Shown here piece by piece: positions 42,833-52,357 of a stretch of 64,000 nucleotides of DNA (position 1 is the stretch's first letter; each line of letters begins with the position of its first letter). Both the position numbers and the translations under genes were made by a program. The stretch lies in NCBI GenBank assembly GCA_019424245.1, contig JAHYZV010000008.1:1-64000 (forward strand), given 5' to 3'. The stretch is from Clostridiales bacterium (GTDB lineage: Bacteria; Bacillota; Clostridia; Lachnospirales; Lachnospiraceae). A model generated the notes under the pieces. That model saw only the letters and a program-made list of their open reading frames with translations, was not told the origin of the DNA and made no database searches.

Positions 42833-44770
42833 CTATATATCAAGTGTAGTAACAACACCTGGGTGCTCACTAACGAACTTATTGATTTCCTCTGTAAACC
42901 TGCTTCCATACTTCATAAGCTTATTCTGTCCTACACCAGATACTGATAGCATAGTGTCTGCATCAACCGGCAGCTTTTCACACATATCTATCAACGTCTT
43001 GTCATTAAATATAATGTATGGAGGCATGCCTTCTTCTCTCGCTATAACAAGTCTTAATGCCCTTAACCGCTCAAACAGCTCATAACCTGCAGCAGTAAGT
43101 GAATCTGTACTCTTCTTTCTTGTCCTTGAAGCTGCATTGCTTCCTTCTGTAGCATCACTCGTATTTCCTGAAGCAGCCTTTCTGCCTGTCTGTCCTGCCA
43201 TATTGAGCAGCTCACCAGCATATGTTTTCTTGGCCTTCTTTATGTATACATGAGTATTTTCATCCCTTAAAGGACTTATATCACCCATTCTTAAAACACT
43301 GTACTCTCCATCTGTCTGTATAACATATCCAGCATTTATCATCTGGTCAATAAGGAGCCTTAGTTCTGCTTCTTTTCTATCAGACAACTTTCCATAAGAC
43401 TTATAGCTTAACGCACCTACTTCCTTAAGTCTTGCACGCTTTGCGCCAAGCAGTGTTCCAAGCACGATACTCAAGCCGAATCTTCCATGTGTTTCTGCCA
43501 GACAGTTAATAACCCACTTTGCATCCGCAGTCATATCTATCTGTTCATATTCATTGTTGCAGTTACCACAATTACCACATGGCTCTCCTGTTTTTTCACC
43601 AAAGTAAGAAAGAATGTAGTTACGAAGACATTCCGTGGTCTTACAATACATTTCCATAGTATGAAGCCTGTGTAAGTCGCGCTCTTTTATTATGCTTCTG
43701 TCCTCATCTTCAACACCCTCAAACTCCTTACTATCAAGAAGAAACTTATCTATAATGACATCCTGTGCTGAAAACAACATTATACACTGAGATTCACCAC
43801 CATCTCTTCCTGCTCTTCCTGCCTCCTGATAGTAGTTTTCCATGCTCTGCGGCATATTGTAATGAATAACATATCTCACATTGGACTTATCTATTCCCAT
43901 TCCAAATGCATTGGTCGCTATAACGACCTGAACCCGGTCATATATAAAGTCGTCCTGATTCTGCTTTCTTGTTTCATTATCAAGTCCTGCATGATACTTT
44001 GTGACACTTATCCCCAGTGAACCAAGCTCATCATATAGCTTGTCCACATTTTTTCTTGTAGCGCAGTAGATAATTCCACTCTCATCCATATGCTCTTTTA
44101 TATATCCGGCTATGTACGCATCTTTTTTCTTTCCTGACAGATGCTCTACACTATAGTATAAGTTTTTCCTGTCAAAACCAGTAACAACAACCCTTGGAGC
44201 TTTTAACTTTAATATGCACTCTATATCTGTCTTTACTTCACTTGTCGCCGTTGCCGTAAATGCACTCACAACGGGTCTTTCTGACAGGCAGTCTATAAAA
44301 TCAACTATCTTTAGGTAGCTTGGTCTGAAATCCTGCCCCCACTGTGATATACAATGTGCTTCATCAATAGTCACCATCGATATATCTGCTTTTTTTGCAA
44401 ATGTTATAAAACTCATGGTTTCAAGTCTTTCTGGTGCCACATAGATTATCTTGTACTTTCCATTTGCTGCATAATCAAGTGCTTTATACATCTGTGATTC
44501 TGACAGGGTTGAATTAATATAAGCTGCATTTATTCCCGCTTCATTAAGTGACTTGACCTGATCCTGCATAAGTGATATAAGCGGAGATATAACTATGGTT
44601 ATACCCGGTAACAGTAATGCAGGAACCTGATAACACACTGACTTTCCTGCTCCGGTCGGCATAATCGCAAGTGCATCATGTCCCTGCAATATGGCTTCTA
44701 TTATATCTGACTGTCCTTTTCTGAAGCTGTCATATCCAAAATACTGCTTCAATACCTGACTGGCATCCAT
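42833..44770 (-). CDS. recQ: ATP-dependent DNA helicase RecQ
   Basis: 3'-5' DNA helicase for recombination and fork repair. The 645-aa protein has Walker A PTGAGKS (near 38-44), the DEAH box in TIDEAHCISQWGQDFRPSY, the helicase C motifs (ATNAFGMGIDK, YYQEAGRAGRDG), a zinc site with CGNCGNC near 400, the RQC winged helix and a C-terminal HRDC domain (about 560-640). The whole family architecture is present. ATGGAGATATAAT ribosome site before ATG 44770. Co-transcription with the CooC-type gene 113 bp downstream is possible but not supported by function. Confidence 0.96.
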   Translation of the reverse strand: MDASQVLKQYFGYDSFRKGQSDIIEAILQGHDALAIMPTGAGKSVCYQVPALLLPGITIVISPLISLMQDQVKSLNEAGINAAYINSTLSESQMYKALDYAANGKYKIIYVAPERLETMSFITFAKKADISMVTIDEAHCISQWGQDFRPSYLKIVDFIDCLSERPVVSAFTATATSEVKTDIECILKLKAPRVVVTGFDRKNLYYSVEHLSGKKKDAYIAGYIKEHMDESGIIYCATRKNVDKLYDELGSLGISVTKYHAGLDNETRKQNQDDFIYDRVQVVIATNAFGMGIDKSNVRYVIHYNMPQSMENYYQEAGRAGRDGGESQCIMLFSAQDVIIDKFLLDSKEFEGVEDEDRSIIKERDLHRLHTMEMYCKTTECLRNYILSYFGEKTGEPCGNCGNCNNEYEQIDMTADAKWVINCLAETHGRFGLSIVLGTLLGAKRARLKEVGALSYKSYGKLSDRKEAELRLLIDQMINAGYVIQTDGEYSVLRMGDISPLRDENTHVYIKKAKKTYAGELLNMAGQTGRKAASGNTSDATEGSNAASRTRKKSTDSLTAAGYELFERLRALRLVIAREEGMPPYIIFNDKTLIDMCEKLPVDADTMLSVSGVGQNKLMKYGSRFTEEINKFVSEHPGVVTTLDI

Positions 44771-44854
44771 ATTATATCTCCATTTCTATTTTCATATTTA
44801 GTATTAAGTGTAACACAATTCTGCAATTTTGAAAATTACTCATAAGAAGCTTTA

Positions 44855-47050
44855 TCATTCAAAAAACATCTTCGCTACAGCTATAAGCAGACTTCCGTTA
44901 CCTGGAAGATATAGTGGCAGATCCTTTCGTGAATTCTGCCTGTTATTTCCACTTACTACATATTCATTTTTAGGCGACTCTATAAGGAGCTGTGAAAGTG
45001 CCTCCCTCTTAAGACCAAGCTTGTCTGCTGCCATAGCTATAACTGCAAAATCCCAGCCCCAAAGTGTAGAATAATCCCATACTTTCATTACCTTATCGAG
45101 AGTTGCCTTATATATATTCATATCAACAATATCTTTAGCACCATAACCATCTAACATACCATATACCTGCAGCATAAGCGGATGATCAATAGCCTTGTTA
45201 ACATATGTATCCGGACAATTCTCTTGTGATATGTATAAGCCATCATAAACCGGAAGCGGTGCTATTCTGTCTGCTATATTGTTCCATTTCTCTGAAAATG
45301 TTACATATCCCAGCTTATCAGCCCACTCTGCCGCTATCTTTAAGCCGTATCTAAAGTATGCAAGCTCAAACACAGGATTCCTTGTATCCTCTGGAAGATG
45401 TCTTTCCTGTACTGGTATAACAGGTGCTTCTATGTTAAATGTATCTGAAGCAATATCATATACAAGATAATCTTCCATGAATTCGGCAGTCTCTTTTACC
45501 AGAATCCAGTACTTATGCATATATCTGTCCGTTTTTTTCTTAAAATGCACGTCGTTATTATAACAATCCAGCACCATCTGCAGCATATTTATTATATGAG
45601 GCTGCTGCCATATAAGCAGCGGTGCAATCTTTGACGGACAATCCTTTCCTGTATATGATACCATCTTCGTCCACCTTGCACCCCTATAACCATTTCTTGC
45701 TGCATTTTTTTTAGCTTCTGAAAGTATGCTTATATACCAGTCAAAGCTTTTTTCAAGAAGCTCTGGGTGTCCCCACAAAGCAGCCCACGCCATATGCCAG
45801 TAATGCATCTCAAGATGTGCTTTTCCATACCAGCTGTTACATGTAAGGCCTGTTTCTGCTGGTGGTATATAACCACTGTCATTAACTATAAGAAGATATT
45901 GTGATAATATAACTCTTCTCATAAGTTCTTCATTTTCATGGTAGAGAAACTTTCCGCTGTTCCAGTAATTATGCCAGAATGTATATACATTTTCTTTTAT
46001 TGCTGCAAATGTATCTGCAGCACACTCATTATCTGCATTAGCCTTGTTATTATCTACACACATATTACTTTGAACATTATTATATATACTGGCATATATT
46101 CCATCTTCATCCTCAAATCCAACGCATAGATAAAGAACATTGTCACTATCTGCCTTATTTATACGATATCTGTGTTTGTCTGCCTTTTCCAATTGTCCGT
46201 TAGTCTTTATATAAACTGAATAATGAGTATCATCTATCTGTCTTTTTATCTTATATATCTTTTTATTCTTTATCTCTGCACTACCATCAGCAGGAATTTT
46301 ATCTGATATCTTACAAGTCTCACTATTATATTTTTCACTTGATATATTAACCAATTCATTATAATTTATCACTGTAACTTTATCATAGTGTACTTTATCA
46401 TCCAACCAGTCAGAACCTGTTATATCACATGATGCATACGGAAAATGTGTATCCACACAAAGCCCTTTCTTCAAGAGTTCAGACTCCACCCTAAAAGCAA
46501 CAGTATCTGACTTATTATCACATACTGTTTCAACGCTTACCTTATACTCATGCGAAGCATAGCTTACTATAAAATCACTTTTTAACACGCCTGTTGTTAT
46601 ATCAAGGGTCTGGTTTATATCTGATAACATATCAGAAGTCAGATATGTACCATCAACTGACAATGCAATCCTTGCAAGATTAAACTTGTGTGGATTCATT
46701 CGTACCCAGTCGTAGGCTGCCTCATTTCCTTCATATTTTACACGTGGATATGACACTTTTCTCCCAAGAAAATCATATTCAGTCATACACACATCATCCA
46801 TAGTATAGCGATGTCCAGGATAAGTGTGCCACGCCCACTCTGCCATAGTACACAGCGGTGTTTCTTCCATATATTCATCATAAAGTGTCTGCATTCCTGT
46901 AACATCTGCCGTGAAACAAAACCTGCCATTACCAACTGTCAGTGGTGACTTTGTATCCGCATTACTTAAATGTGGGTTATATTTTCTTACTACATCTAGT
47001 CTATTAATCACATCATCATTATTCATATTTTTATTATTACTTTTGTTCAT
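44855..47050 (-). CDS. Cytoplasmic (alpha/alpha)6 glycosidase-like protein, family not recognised
   Basis: The 731-aa protein has no signal peptide. The N-terminal part (1-330) looks beta-rich; the rest is helical, with the six-hairpin features of GH65/GH95-like enzymes: NSWYGKAHLEMHYWHMAWAA (near 410), RWTKM, APLLIWQQPH, EFMEDYLVYD and WDYSTLWGWDFAV. Acidic residues in the HLEMHYWH and PVIPVQE blocks are candidate catalytic residues. Nearby PL10 genes suggest a pectin or side-chain oligosaccharide substrate. Start ATG 47050 follows AGGAA by 9 nt; GTG 47065 and ATG 47056 are also open. I cannot assign a CAZy family by eye. Confidence 0.6.
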   Translation of the reverse strand: MNKSNNKNMNNDDVINRLDVVRKYNPHLSNADTKSPLTVGNGRFCFTADVTGMQTLYDEYMEETPLCTMAEWAWHTYPGHRYTMDDVCMTEYDFLGRKVSYPRVKYEGNEAAYDWVRMNPHKFNLARIALSVDGTYLTSDMLSDINQTLDITTGVLKSDFIVSYASHEYKVSVETVCDNKSDTVAFRVESELLKKGLCVDTHFPYASCDITGSDWLDDKVHYDKVTVINYNELVNISSEKYNSETCKISDKIPADGSAEIKNKKIYKIKRQIDDTHYSVYIKTNGQLEKADKHRYRINKADSDNVLYLCVGFEDEDGIYASIYNNVQSNMCVDNNKANADNECAADTFAAIKENVYTFWHNYWNSGKFLYHENEELMRRVILSQYLLIVNDSGYIPPAETGLTCNSWYGKAHLEMHYWHMAWAALWGHPELLEKSFDWYISILSEAKKNAARNGYRGARWTKMVSYTGKDCPSKIAPLLIWQQPHIINMLQMVLDCYNNDVHFKKKTDRYMHKYWILVKETAEFMEDYLVYDIASDTFNIEAPVIPVQERHLPEDTRNPVFELAYFRYGLKIAAEWADKLGYVTFSEKWNNIADRIAPLPVYDGLYISQENCPDTYVNKAIDHPLMLQVYGMLDGYGAKDIVDMNIYKATLDKVMKVWDYSTLWGWDFAVIAMAADKLGLKREALSQLLIESPKNEYVVSGNNRQNSRKDLPLYLPGNGSLLIAVAKMFFE

Positions 47051-47196
47051 CTTCATATTCCTCACATTTGATATTAGAATTTTTTCTCAGCTAACTTAAC
47101 AAATAATTAGATATATTATGTACATTTATAAAATTATACCACTATATCCTAGACTAAAAAACGCTGAAAGTATCTCTTATTACCAACAAAAAACAG

Positions 47197-47244
47197 AAAA
47201 AGAGTTTGTATATAACAGTTTCCCATTAATACAAACTCTTTTTT
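47197..47244 (-). terminator. Terminator after the PL10-like operon
   Basis: AAAAAGAGTTTGTAT (47197-47211) and ATACAAACTCTTTTT (47229-47243) are perfect inverted repeats 61 bp behind the stop of the second PL10-like gene, T-rich on both strands. Confidence 0.9.
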
Positions 47245-47305
47245 ACAATGCCTATGGATTAATAAGTTTCTTTACTATCCTCTGAAAGTTCAGACTGACA
47301 TCATT

Positions 47306-49303
47306 TTATTTTTTTATTAAGCCTCTTTTTTTAGACTCTCTTACTGCGTATACACTTATACCTGCTAATCCGCCAGATACTGCAAGTACAGCTGCTAATA
47401 AGCCAACTGGTGCCTTATCACCTGTCTTTGTATTGTTATCTGATACTTCTGCATTTCCTGATTCTGATGGAGTCTGTGGTGTATCCTTATTCTGTGAATT
47501 ATCTGCATTATTTCCATTATCTGAACCACCATTATTATCAGGTGAATCTGCTGGATCCTTAGGTATTTCAGGGAAACCATTAGCGAGATAACTCTTCCAC
47601 TCATCATATCCTGTTGCAATAAGCTCATCTGCAAGATTATTATCATAGTAAGAAACTGTTGTTCTTGTTGAATAAAGAATCAAATCCTTATTGTTAATCT
47701 TATTATTTCCAACACTGTTACCATCAAGATTGTAAAGCTCATATACATTTACATACTTCTGGTCTGCCCTTGTTGGATCCACATCTGAATACAAAGGTCT
47801 GTAAGAATCAGTGGCTTTATCATATACATAATTAGAAGCCCATGTTCCGCTGCCATCAACAAGATATACATCAAAGCCATTATTCATAGATGTATCTTTT
47901 ACAACTTTCTGCTCTTTATCAGCTATTTTAACATCCTTAAGCCAGCTGTATGCACTTTCAACAGCATCCTTAATATCCTGTGAAGGATTATGTATAGTCA
48001 TAAGATAGTCGATAACATCCTTTGTTGTATAAGAACTGACAGACTCTCTTTCATATGTATGTCCCATAGTTACATTTCCAGACTTGTCATACTGTGTTGC
48101 CCAGCCAGACTTTTTATTGTTGTTGCTGATCTGCGATTTTACAATAAAATCATTTCCTTTTTCTACTGCTGACTTTATTTCATCAACATTCATCGCTTTC
48201 CTTGCAAACACATAATCCTGATTGTTAAGTATTGCAATATCACTAAGAAGTGTAAGTACCTCAGTCATAGCCTTGTTACCCACTTCTATATTAGCATTAA
48301 AGCCACTTTCACTACCTGGATTCATACTCCATCCACCATTATCACGCTGTGTTGTAAGAAGGTACTTAATACCTTTTACAAATGCATCCTGATACTTTGA
48401 ATCTTCTGGCTTATTAGCTGTTATATACTTTGCAAGATACTTTAATTCTGCTGTTGTTGCACCATTGTAAACACTTGAAACATCTTTCATGCTTCCAAGT
48501 CCTGTTTCCTTCTGTGACATTTCATAATTATCAGGAAGTACCTGGAATCCACCATCTTCGTTCTGTAATGCTACAATAAGATCTGCTACTGATGTAGTAA
48601 CATCAAGTGTTCCCTCAAGCAATGCATCATAACGCATGCCATATCCTTTTGAAGATGTTTCATATGAAGGAACAGACTCTGTCTTCATAACTGGAACCGC
48701 TGCATAAAAGCTGTCTGACATTTTGCCATCCTTGTACATATCTGCACCAAATATATAAAGTACATATGCAACTGGAAGATACACAACATTATAATCTTCT
48801 GTTAAAAATGTGTTATAATCTGCATACTTTTCTTTAACATTGACCTTTGCTGGTATCTGCTCATCTGTTAATGCACCTGATGTAACTTTGCCATTAATCT
48901 CAACATCTGAAGAACCAATCTTAAGCTTAACTGTTGTGTCATTCATAGTGATAGTTATGTTATCACCATTTTCCTTGTAATCAGCACCTATATAAGCAAA
49001 CATATTTTTCATAGGTGCCATAAGATTACTTGTTGTCTTAGCATCAGTTGCATTGCCTGTAGCTAATACATTAACATTATTATCAAGCCATACTCTTTCA
49101 TAATCATCTATTAAAAATACTGGATCATTTGTATTAAACCATACTCTTCTTACAACCATATTAGAAAAATCATAACTTCCTCTTGTTACAGTTGCTGCAC
49201 TTACTGGTAAAACAGATACAGGTGCTGCCATAACTGTAAGCATTGTAGCAGCCATAATACCTATAGCCGCTTTTTTCATACCTTTTTTTATATCTCGTCT
49301 CAT
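47306..49303 (-). CDS. Wall-anchored, divergent PL10-like protein
   Basis: The 665-aa protein has a signal peptide (about 1-35), a region like the copper-amine-oxidase N-terminal stalk (about 50-190), a helical toroid resembling PL10 (GGFQVL, NGGWSMNPGSE, SGWATQYD, RPLYSDVDPTRAD), an N/D-rich linker, and a C-terminal sorting signal: KTGD, hydrophobic helix, KKRG. Compared with the paralogue at 49343, the terminal GRD and ERR-GY catalytic region is altered, so it may bind pectin or act on a different ligand. The true start 49303 follows the ATGGAGATAAAT site, 12 nt after the false ATG 49315. It is the second gene of the operon. Confidence 0.75.
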   Translation of the reverse strand: MRRDIKKGMKKAAIGIMAATMLTVMAAPVSVLPVSAATVTRGSYDFSNMVVRRVWFNTNDPVFLIDDYERVWLDNNVNVLATGNATDAKTTSNLMAPMKNMFAYIGADYKENGDNITITMNDTTVKLKIGSSDVEINGKVTSGALTDEQIPAKVNVKEKYADYNTFLTEDYNVVYLPVAYVLYIFGADMYKDGKMSDSFYAAVPVMKTESVPSYETSSKGYGMRYDALLEGTLDVTTSVADLIVALQNEDGGFQVLPDNYEMSQKETGLGSMKDVSSVYNGATTAELKYLAKYITANKPEDSKYQDAFVKGIKYLLTTQRDNGGWSMNPGSESGFNANIEVGNKAMTEVLTLLSDIAILNNQDYVFARKAMNVDEIKSAVEKGNDFIVKSQISNNNKKSGWATQYDKSGNVTMGHTYERESVSSYTTKDVIDYLMTIHNPSQDIKDAVESAYSWLKDVKIADKEQKVVKDTSMNNGFDVYLVDGSGTWASNYVYDKATDSYRPLYSDVDPTRADQKYVNVYELYNLDGNSVGNNKINNKDLILYSTRTTVSYYDNNLADELIATGYDEWKSYLANGFPEIPKDPADSPDNNGGSDNGNNADNSQNKDTPQTPSESGNAEVSDNNTKTGDKAPVGLLAAVLAVSGGLAGISVYAVRESKKRGLIKK

Positions 49304-49342
49304 ATTTATCTCCATTCTTACACTGCTTTACTCTAGGACTAT

Positions 49343-51241
49343 TTATTCACCAAGCGCCTTTTTCCATGTATTATATACCGCTGTAGCATTAACATCTGCC
49401 TTAGTTTTTACATATGAATATCCTATTCTTCTTTCACCCATACCATAGTTCATGCTAAGCTGTGCCACTGAATCTCTTCCTGCAAATATTTCATAGAACT
49501 TACTGTCTGTCATCTTATTTGCCATCTGTGCTTTTGTGAATCCATAATATTCACCTGTTGTATCAAGTCCATAGAAACGTCCAAACTGCTTTGTCGTACT
49601 TCCATCCTTTAATATTAATCTGTCAGTTCCAAGCTCTCTTGTTCTATCAGCTATATTATATACGCCATATCCTGTTATACCAACTGAATTAATCCAGTTC
49701 ACATAACTTGTAATAGCATCCTTCACCTCTGCACTTGGATTGACTATGTTAGCAAGTACCTTTACCATTGTAAGACTTTCATCCGGAGATACAGAAGGAA
49801 GCTCAAATGCTCTTCCACCTGCTGGAACAGGATTTTTTTCATCTGGATCATACTGCTGTGCCCAGCCTGTTTTTATTCCATCGATTACCACCTGTGCCCT
49901 TATTACAAAATCAAGACCATTATCCCATACTTCCTTTAAAGTATCATGTTTTATTCCAAGCTCAAGCACATACGGATTAGTCTGTGCCTTTATTTCATCT
50001 CTTGCCCACGCATAGTCCTCACAAAGTTCATTATCAGTAAGCCCTTTATCGTTTGAAAGTGCGTATATTGATTCCATAAGGTCAGGCATGGCATTATCGT
50101 TAAATGTTATATTTCTGAAATAGCCAATACCATATGGATAATACTGTGGCCATCCACCATTGTTATTCTGCGAATCGCACATATACTTTGCTGCTTTCCA
50201 GAAGCCCTTTTCTATCGCAGAAAGCTGTGTTTCATATCCTGCAAAAAGCTCAGGATTTTCTTTTGAAAGTCTTATAATCCTTGATAAGAACTTCATGTGT
50301 CCGTGAGTTGCTCCATTATCTACTGTTGAATATCCCTTTGTATATAATCTTGCAAAAGAATCCTCAAGCAGATCATACTCTGTATTTGTCTTAGCCCATC
50401 CACCATCTTCATTCTGGTAAACAGGATTTACTACATTAAGTCCAGCTTTTATCATATCAGCAACATTAGCTTTTACCGCTGCTTCGTCAAGCTTAGTAAC
50501 ATCAATTCTTCCTTTCATTTTGCTGTATGTATTAGAATTGGACTCCATTTTCTTTGTTGTATAATCAGACTTCGAGTTAACAACCGGTGAAGCTGCCGCA
50601 TCAGATGCATAGAATGCAAACGCCATCTCTATTCTGTGCATAGCATCATTCCATATTACATTTCCACCAAGTGCTTCCGCTGTAAACTTAACTGGAAGAT
50701 AACATGCATAATAATCACTTCCATCAACATTTTTTTCTTCATCTATTTTTTTAAAATATGGTGCTATCTCACTTCTCATAGTAAGTGTAGTTTTTTCTTT
50801 TCCATTATCAAGTTCAGCTGTTGTACTGCCTGCTTTCATAGTAAGTGTAAGCCCGTTATAAGTAATGACAATATTTCCTGTATTAACATCCGCATCAACA
50901 TGTCCTGTAATATCCTGTAATGAATATTTCATAGGTGCCATCATACCTTCAACATTGCCTTCTCCAAGAACCATATCTGCTTTAATAAGAAGTCCTTTTT
51001 CAATCTCTTCCGGTGCCCATTTGCCACCATCCTTTTTTGTATAACGGTTAGGCTCATATTCACCTATAGCAAGAAATCTAAGCACAAGATCTCCCAATTC
51101 TACCTGTTCATTATCTGCCGCATATACATTCTCTACATTACCTGCCTTTAAAAGACTAACTGTCGGAACACCAGCCATCATTCCAGACAGCATTGTTGTA
51201 CACAACCCAAGCGTAACCAGTGATTTTGTAACTTTTCGCAT
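49343..51241 (-). CDS. Secreted PL10-type pectate lyase
   Basis: Beta-elimination of polygalacturonate at the cell surface. The 632-aa protein has a signal peptide (about 1-41), a copper-amine-oxidase N-terminal-like stalk (about 75-225, LPVKFTAEALGGNVIW), then an (alpha/alpha) toroid with PL10 motifs NNGGWPQYYP, YFRNITFNDNAM, TGWAQQYDP, FELPSVSPDES and the C-terminal FAGRDS ... ERRIGYSY block that carries the catalytic arginine region. No anchor is present. AAGGAGG immediately precedes ATG 51241. It is the first gene of a two-gene unit (27-bp gap) and divergent from an AraC regulator. Confidence 0.85.
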   Translation of the reverse strand: MRKVTKSLVTLGLCTTMLSGMMAGVPTVSLLKAGNVENVYAADNEQVELGDLVLRFLAIGEYEPNRYTKKDGGKWAPEEIEKGLLIKADMVLGEGNVEGMMAPMKYSLQDITGHVDADVNTGNIVITYNGLTLTMKAGSTTAELDNGKEKTTLTMRSEIAPYFKKIDEEKNVDGSDYYACYLPVKFTAEALGGNVIWNDAMHRIEMAFAFYASDAAASPVVNSKSDYTTKKMESNSNTYSKMKGRIDVTKLDEAAVKANVADMIKAGLNVVNPVYQNEDGGWAKTNTEYDLLEDSFARLYTKGYSTVDNGATHGHMKFLSRIIRLSKENPELFAGYETQLSAIEKGFWKAAKYMCDSQNNNGGWPQYYPYGIGYFRNITFNDNAMPDLMESIYALSNDKGLTDNELCEDYAWARDEIKAQTNPYVLELGIKHDTLKEVWDNGLDFVIRAQVVIDGIKTGWAQQYDPDEKNPVPAGGRAFELPSVSPDESLTMVKVLANIVNPSAEVKDAITSYVNWINSVGITGYGVYNIADRTRELGTDRLILKDGSTTKQFGRFYGLDTTGEYYGFTKAQMANKMTDSKFYEIFAGRDSVAQLSMNYGMGERRIGYSYVKTKADVNATAVYNTWKKALGE

Positions 51242-51419
51242 TCCACTGCCTCCTTAACATTATATAATTTGATGATTGTATTATAAAATCAATATTAAAA
51301 ACAGACTACCAATTATCGGTAAAGTATCTTATAATTTACATAAAATAACTACTTTTATAAAATATCATTCAAAAAGCAATTACCTTATACAATATATACA
51401 TACTAAGCGAGGAATCCAT

Positions 51420-52250
51420 ATGTTATCAACCGTAAGCAAAGACTTTGTAATAGACCATAGAATCCGTCATGTTAATAAAAATGTACCACTTACACATTCC
51501 CATCAATACAATGAAATATATTTTCTTCAATCTGGAAAATGTAATGTATATATAGATAATGAAACATATTGTCTTGAAGATGGAAGTGTTCTTTTTATAC
51601 CTGCTTTTAAAGAACATACTTTTATATACCCCTTTACTCAGGATGTCAAAAGAACTGTCCTGTATATATCTACTGAACAGCTAAACTGGTATTTTAACAA
51701 GGATTTCAAGGATGAAATAAATAATCTTTTCATAAATAAACATTTGCAATTATCAAGAAAAAGTTTTTCAAATCTATCTAATATATTCGAGAAAATACAA
51801 TTTGAAAAATATAGTCTCGACAATATGTCTGAGTCACTTACTAAAGCTTATTTTTTTGAACTGATTATATACCTTATACGGTGTCAGCGTTATACACATA
51901 ATATAAATCAAAAGACTAATTTATCTAACATTACAATAGGTGAAATTGTGAATTTCATAGAAAACAACTATGGCAGACAGCTTACACTGCCAGAAACTGC
52001 TGCCCAGTTTGGTATAAGCGAATCCAGCCTTACCAAAAAAATCAAAATATTTACTAATATGACTTTCAAGGAATACCTTACTAAAACAAGGATAGAGGCA
52101 GCCAAATCGCTGCTTATATCCTCCGAAAAAAGTATTACAGAAATAGCATACAAATGTGGATATAATAACAGCAACTTTTTTGGTGATGTATTTAAAAAGG
52201 CTGTTGGTATGTCACCAAGCAGCTATCGTAAAATGCTTACAAAACAATAA
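51420..52250 (+). CDS. AraC family transcriptional regulator
   Basis: The 277-aa protein has an N-terminal cupin sensor (about 10-110; THSHQYNEIYFLQSGKC, then EDGSVLFIPAFKEHTF) and a C-terminal double helix-turn-helix (about 175-275; LPETAAQFGISESSLTKKIK and ITEIAYKCGYNNSNFFGDVFKK). It is divergent from the PL10 operon across 178 bp and so is the natural candidate to switch it on with a pectin oligomer or galacturonate. The ORF is open to 51276, but ATG 51420 follows GAGGAA by 5 nt and begins the conserved domain. A strong bidirectional terminator follows. Confidence 0.93.
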   Translation: MLSTVSKDFVIDHRIRHVNKNVPLTHSHQYNEIYFLQSGKCNVYIDNETYCLEDGSVLFIPAFKEHTFIYPFTQDVKRTVLYISTEQLNWYFNKDFKDEINNLFINKHLQLSRKSFSNLSNIFEKIQFEKYSLDNMSESLTKAYFFELIIYLIRCQRYTHNINQKTNLSNITIGEIVNFIENNYGRQLTLPETAAQFGISESSLTKKIKIFTNMTFKEYLTKTRIEAAKSLLISSEKSITEIAYKCGYNNSNFFGDVFKKAVGMSPSSYRKMLTKQ

Positions 52251-52262
52251 TAATTAACATCA

Positions 52263-52317
52263 AAAAGACTGTTATACTATAAGAGTTGAATATCACTTTA
52301 TAGTATAACAGTCTTTT
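52263..52317. terminator. Perfect 20-bp bidirectional terminator
   Basis: 52263-52282 and 52298-52317 are exact inverted repeats beginning AAAAGACTGTTATAC, with T runs at both ends. It separates the converging araC and DUF1846 genes. Confidence 0.93.
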
Positions 52318-52357
52318 CTGTTCTTTATCTATGATTCTATATTATAAAATCCATATA

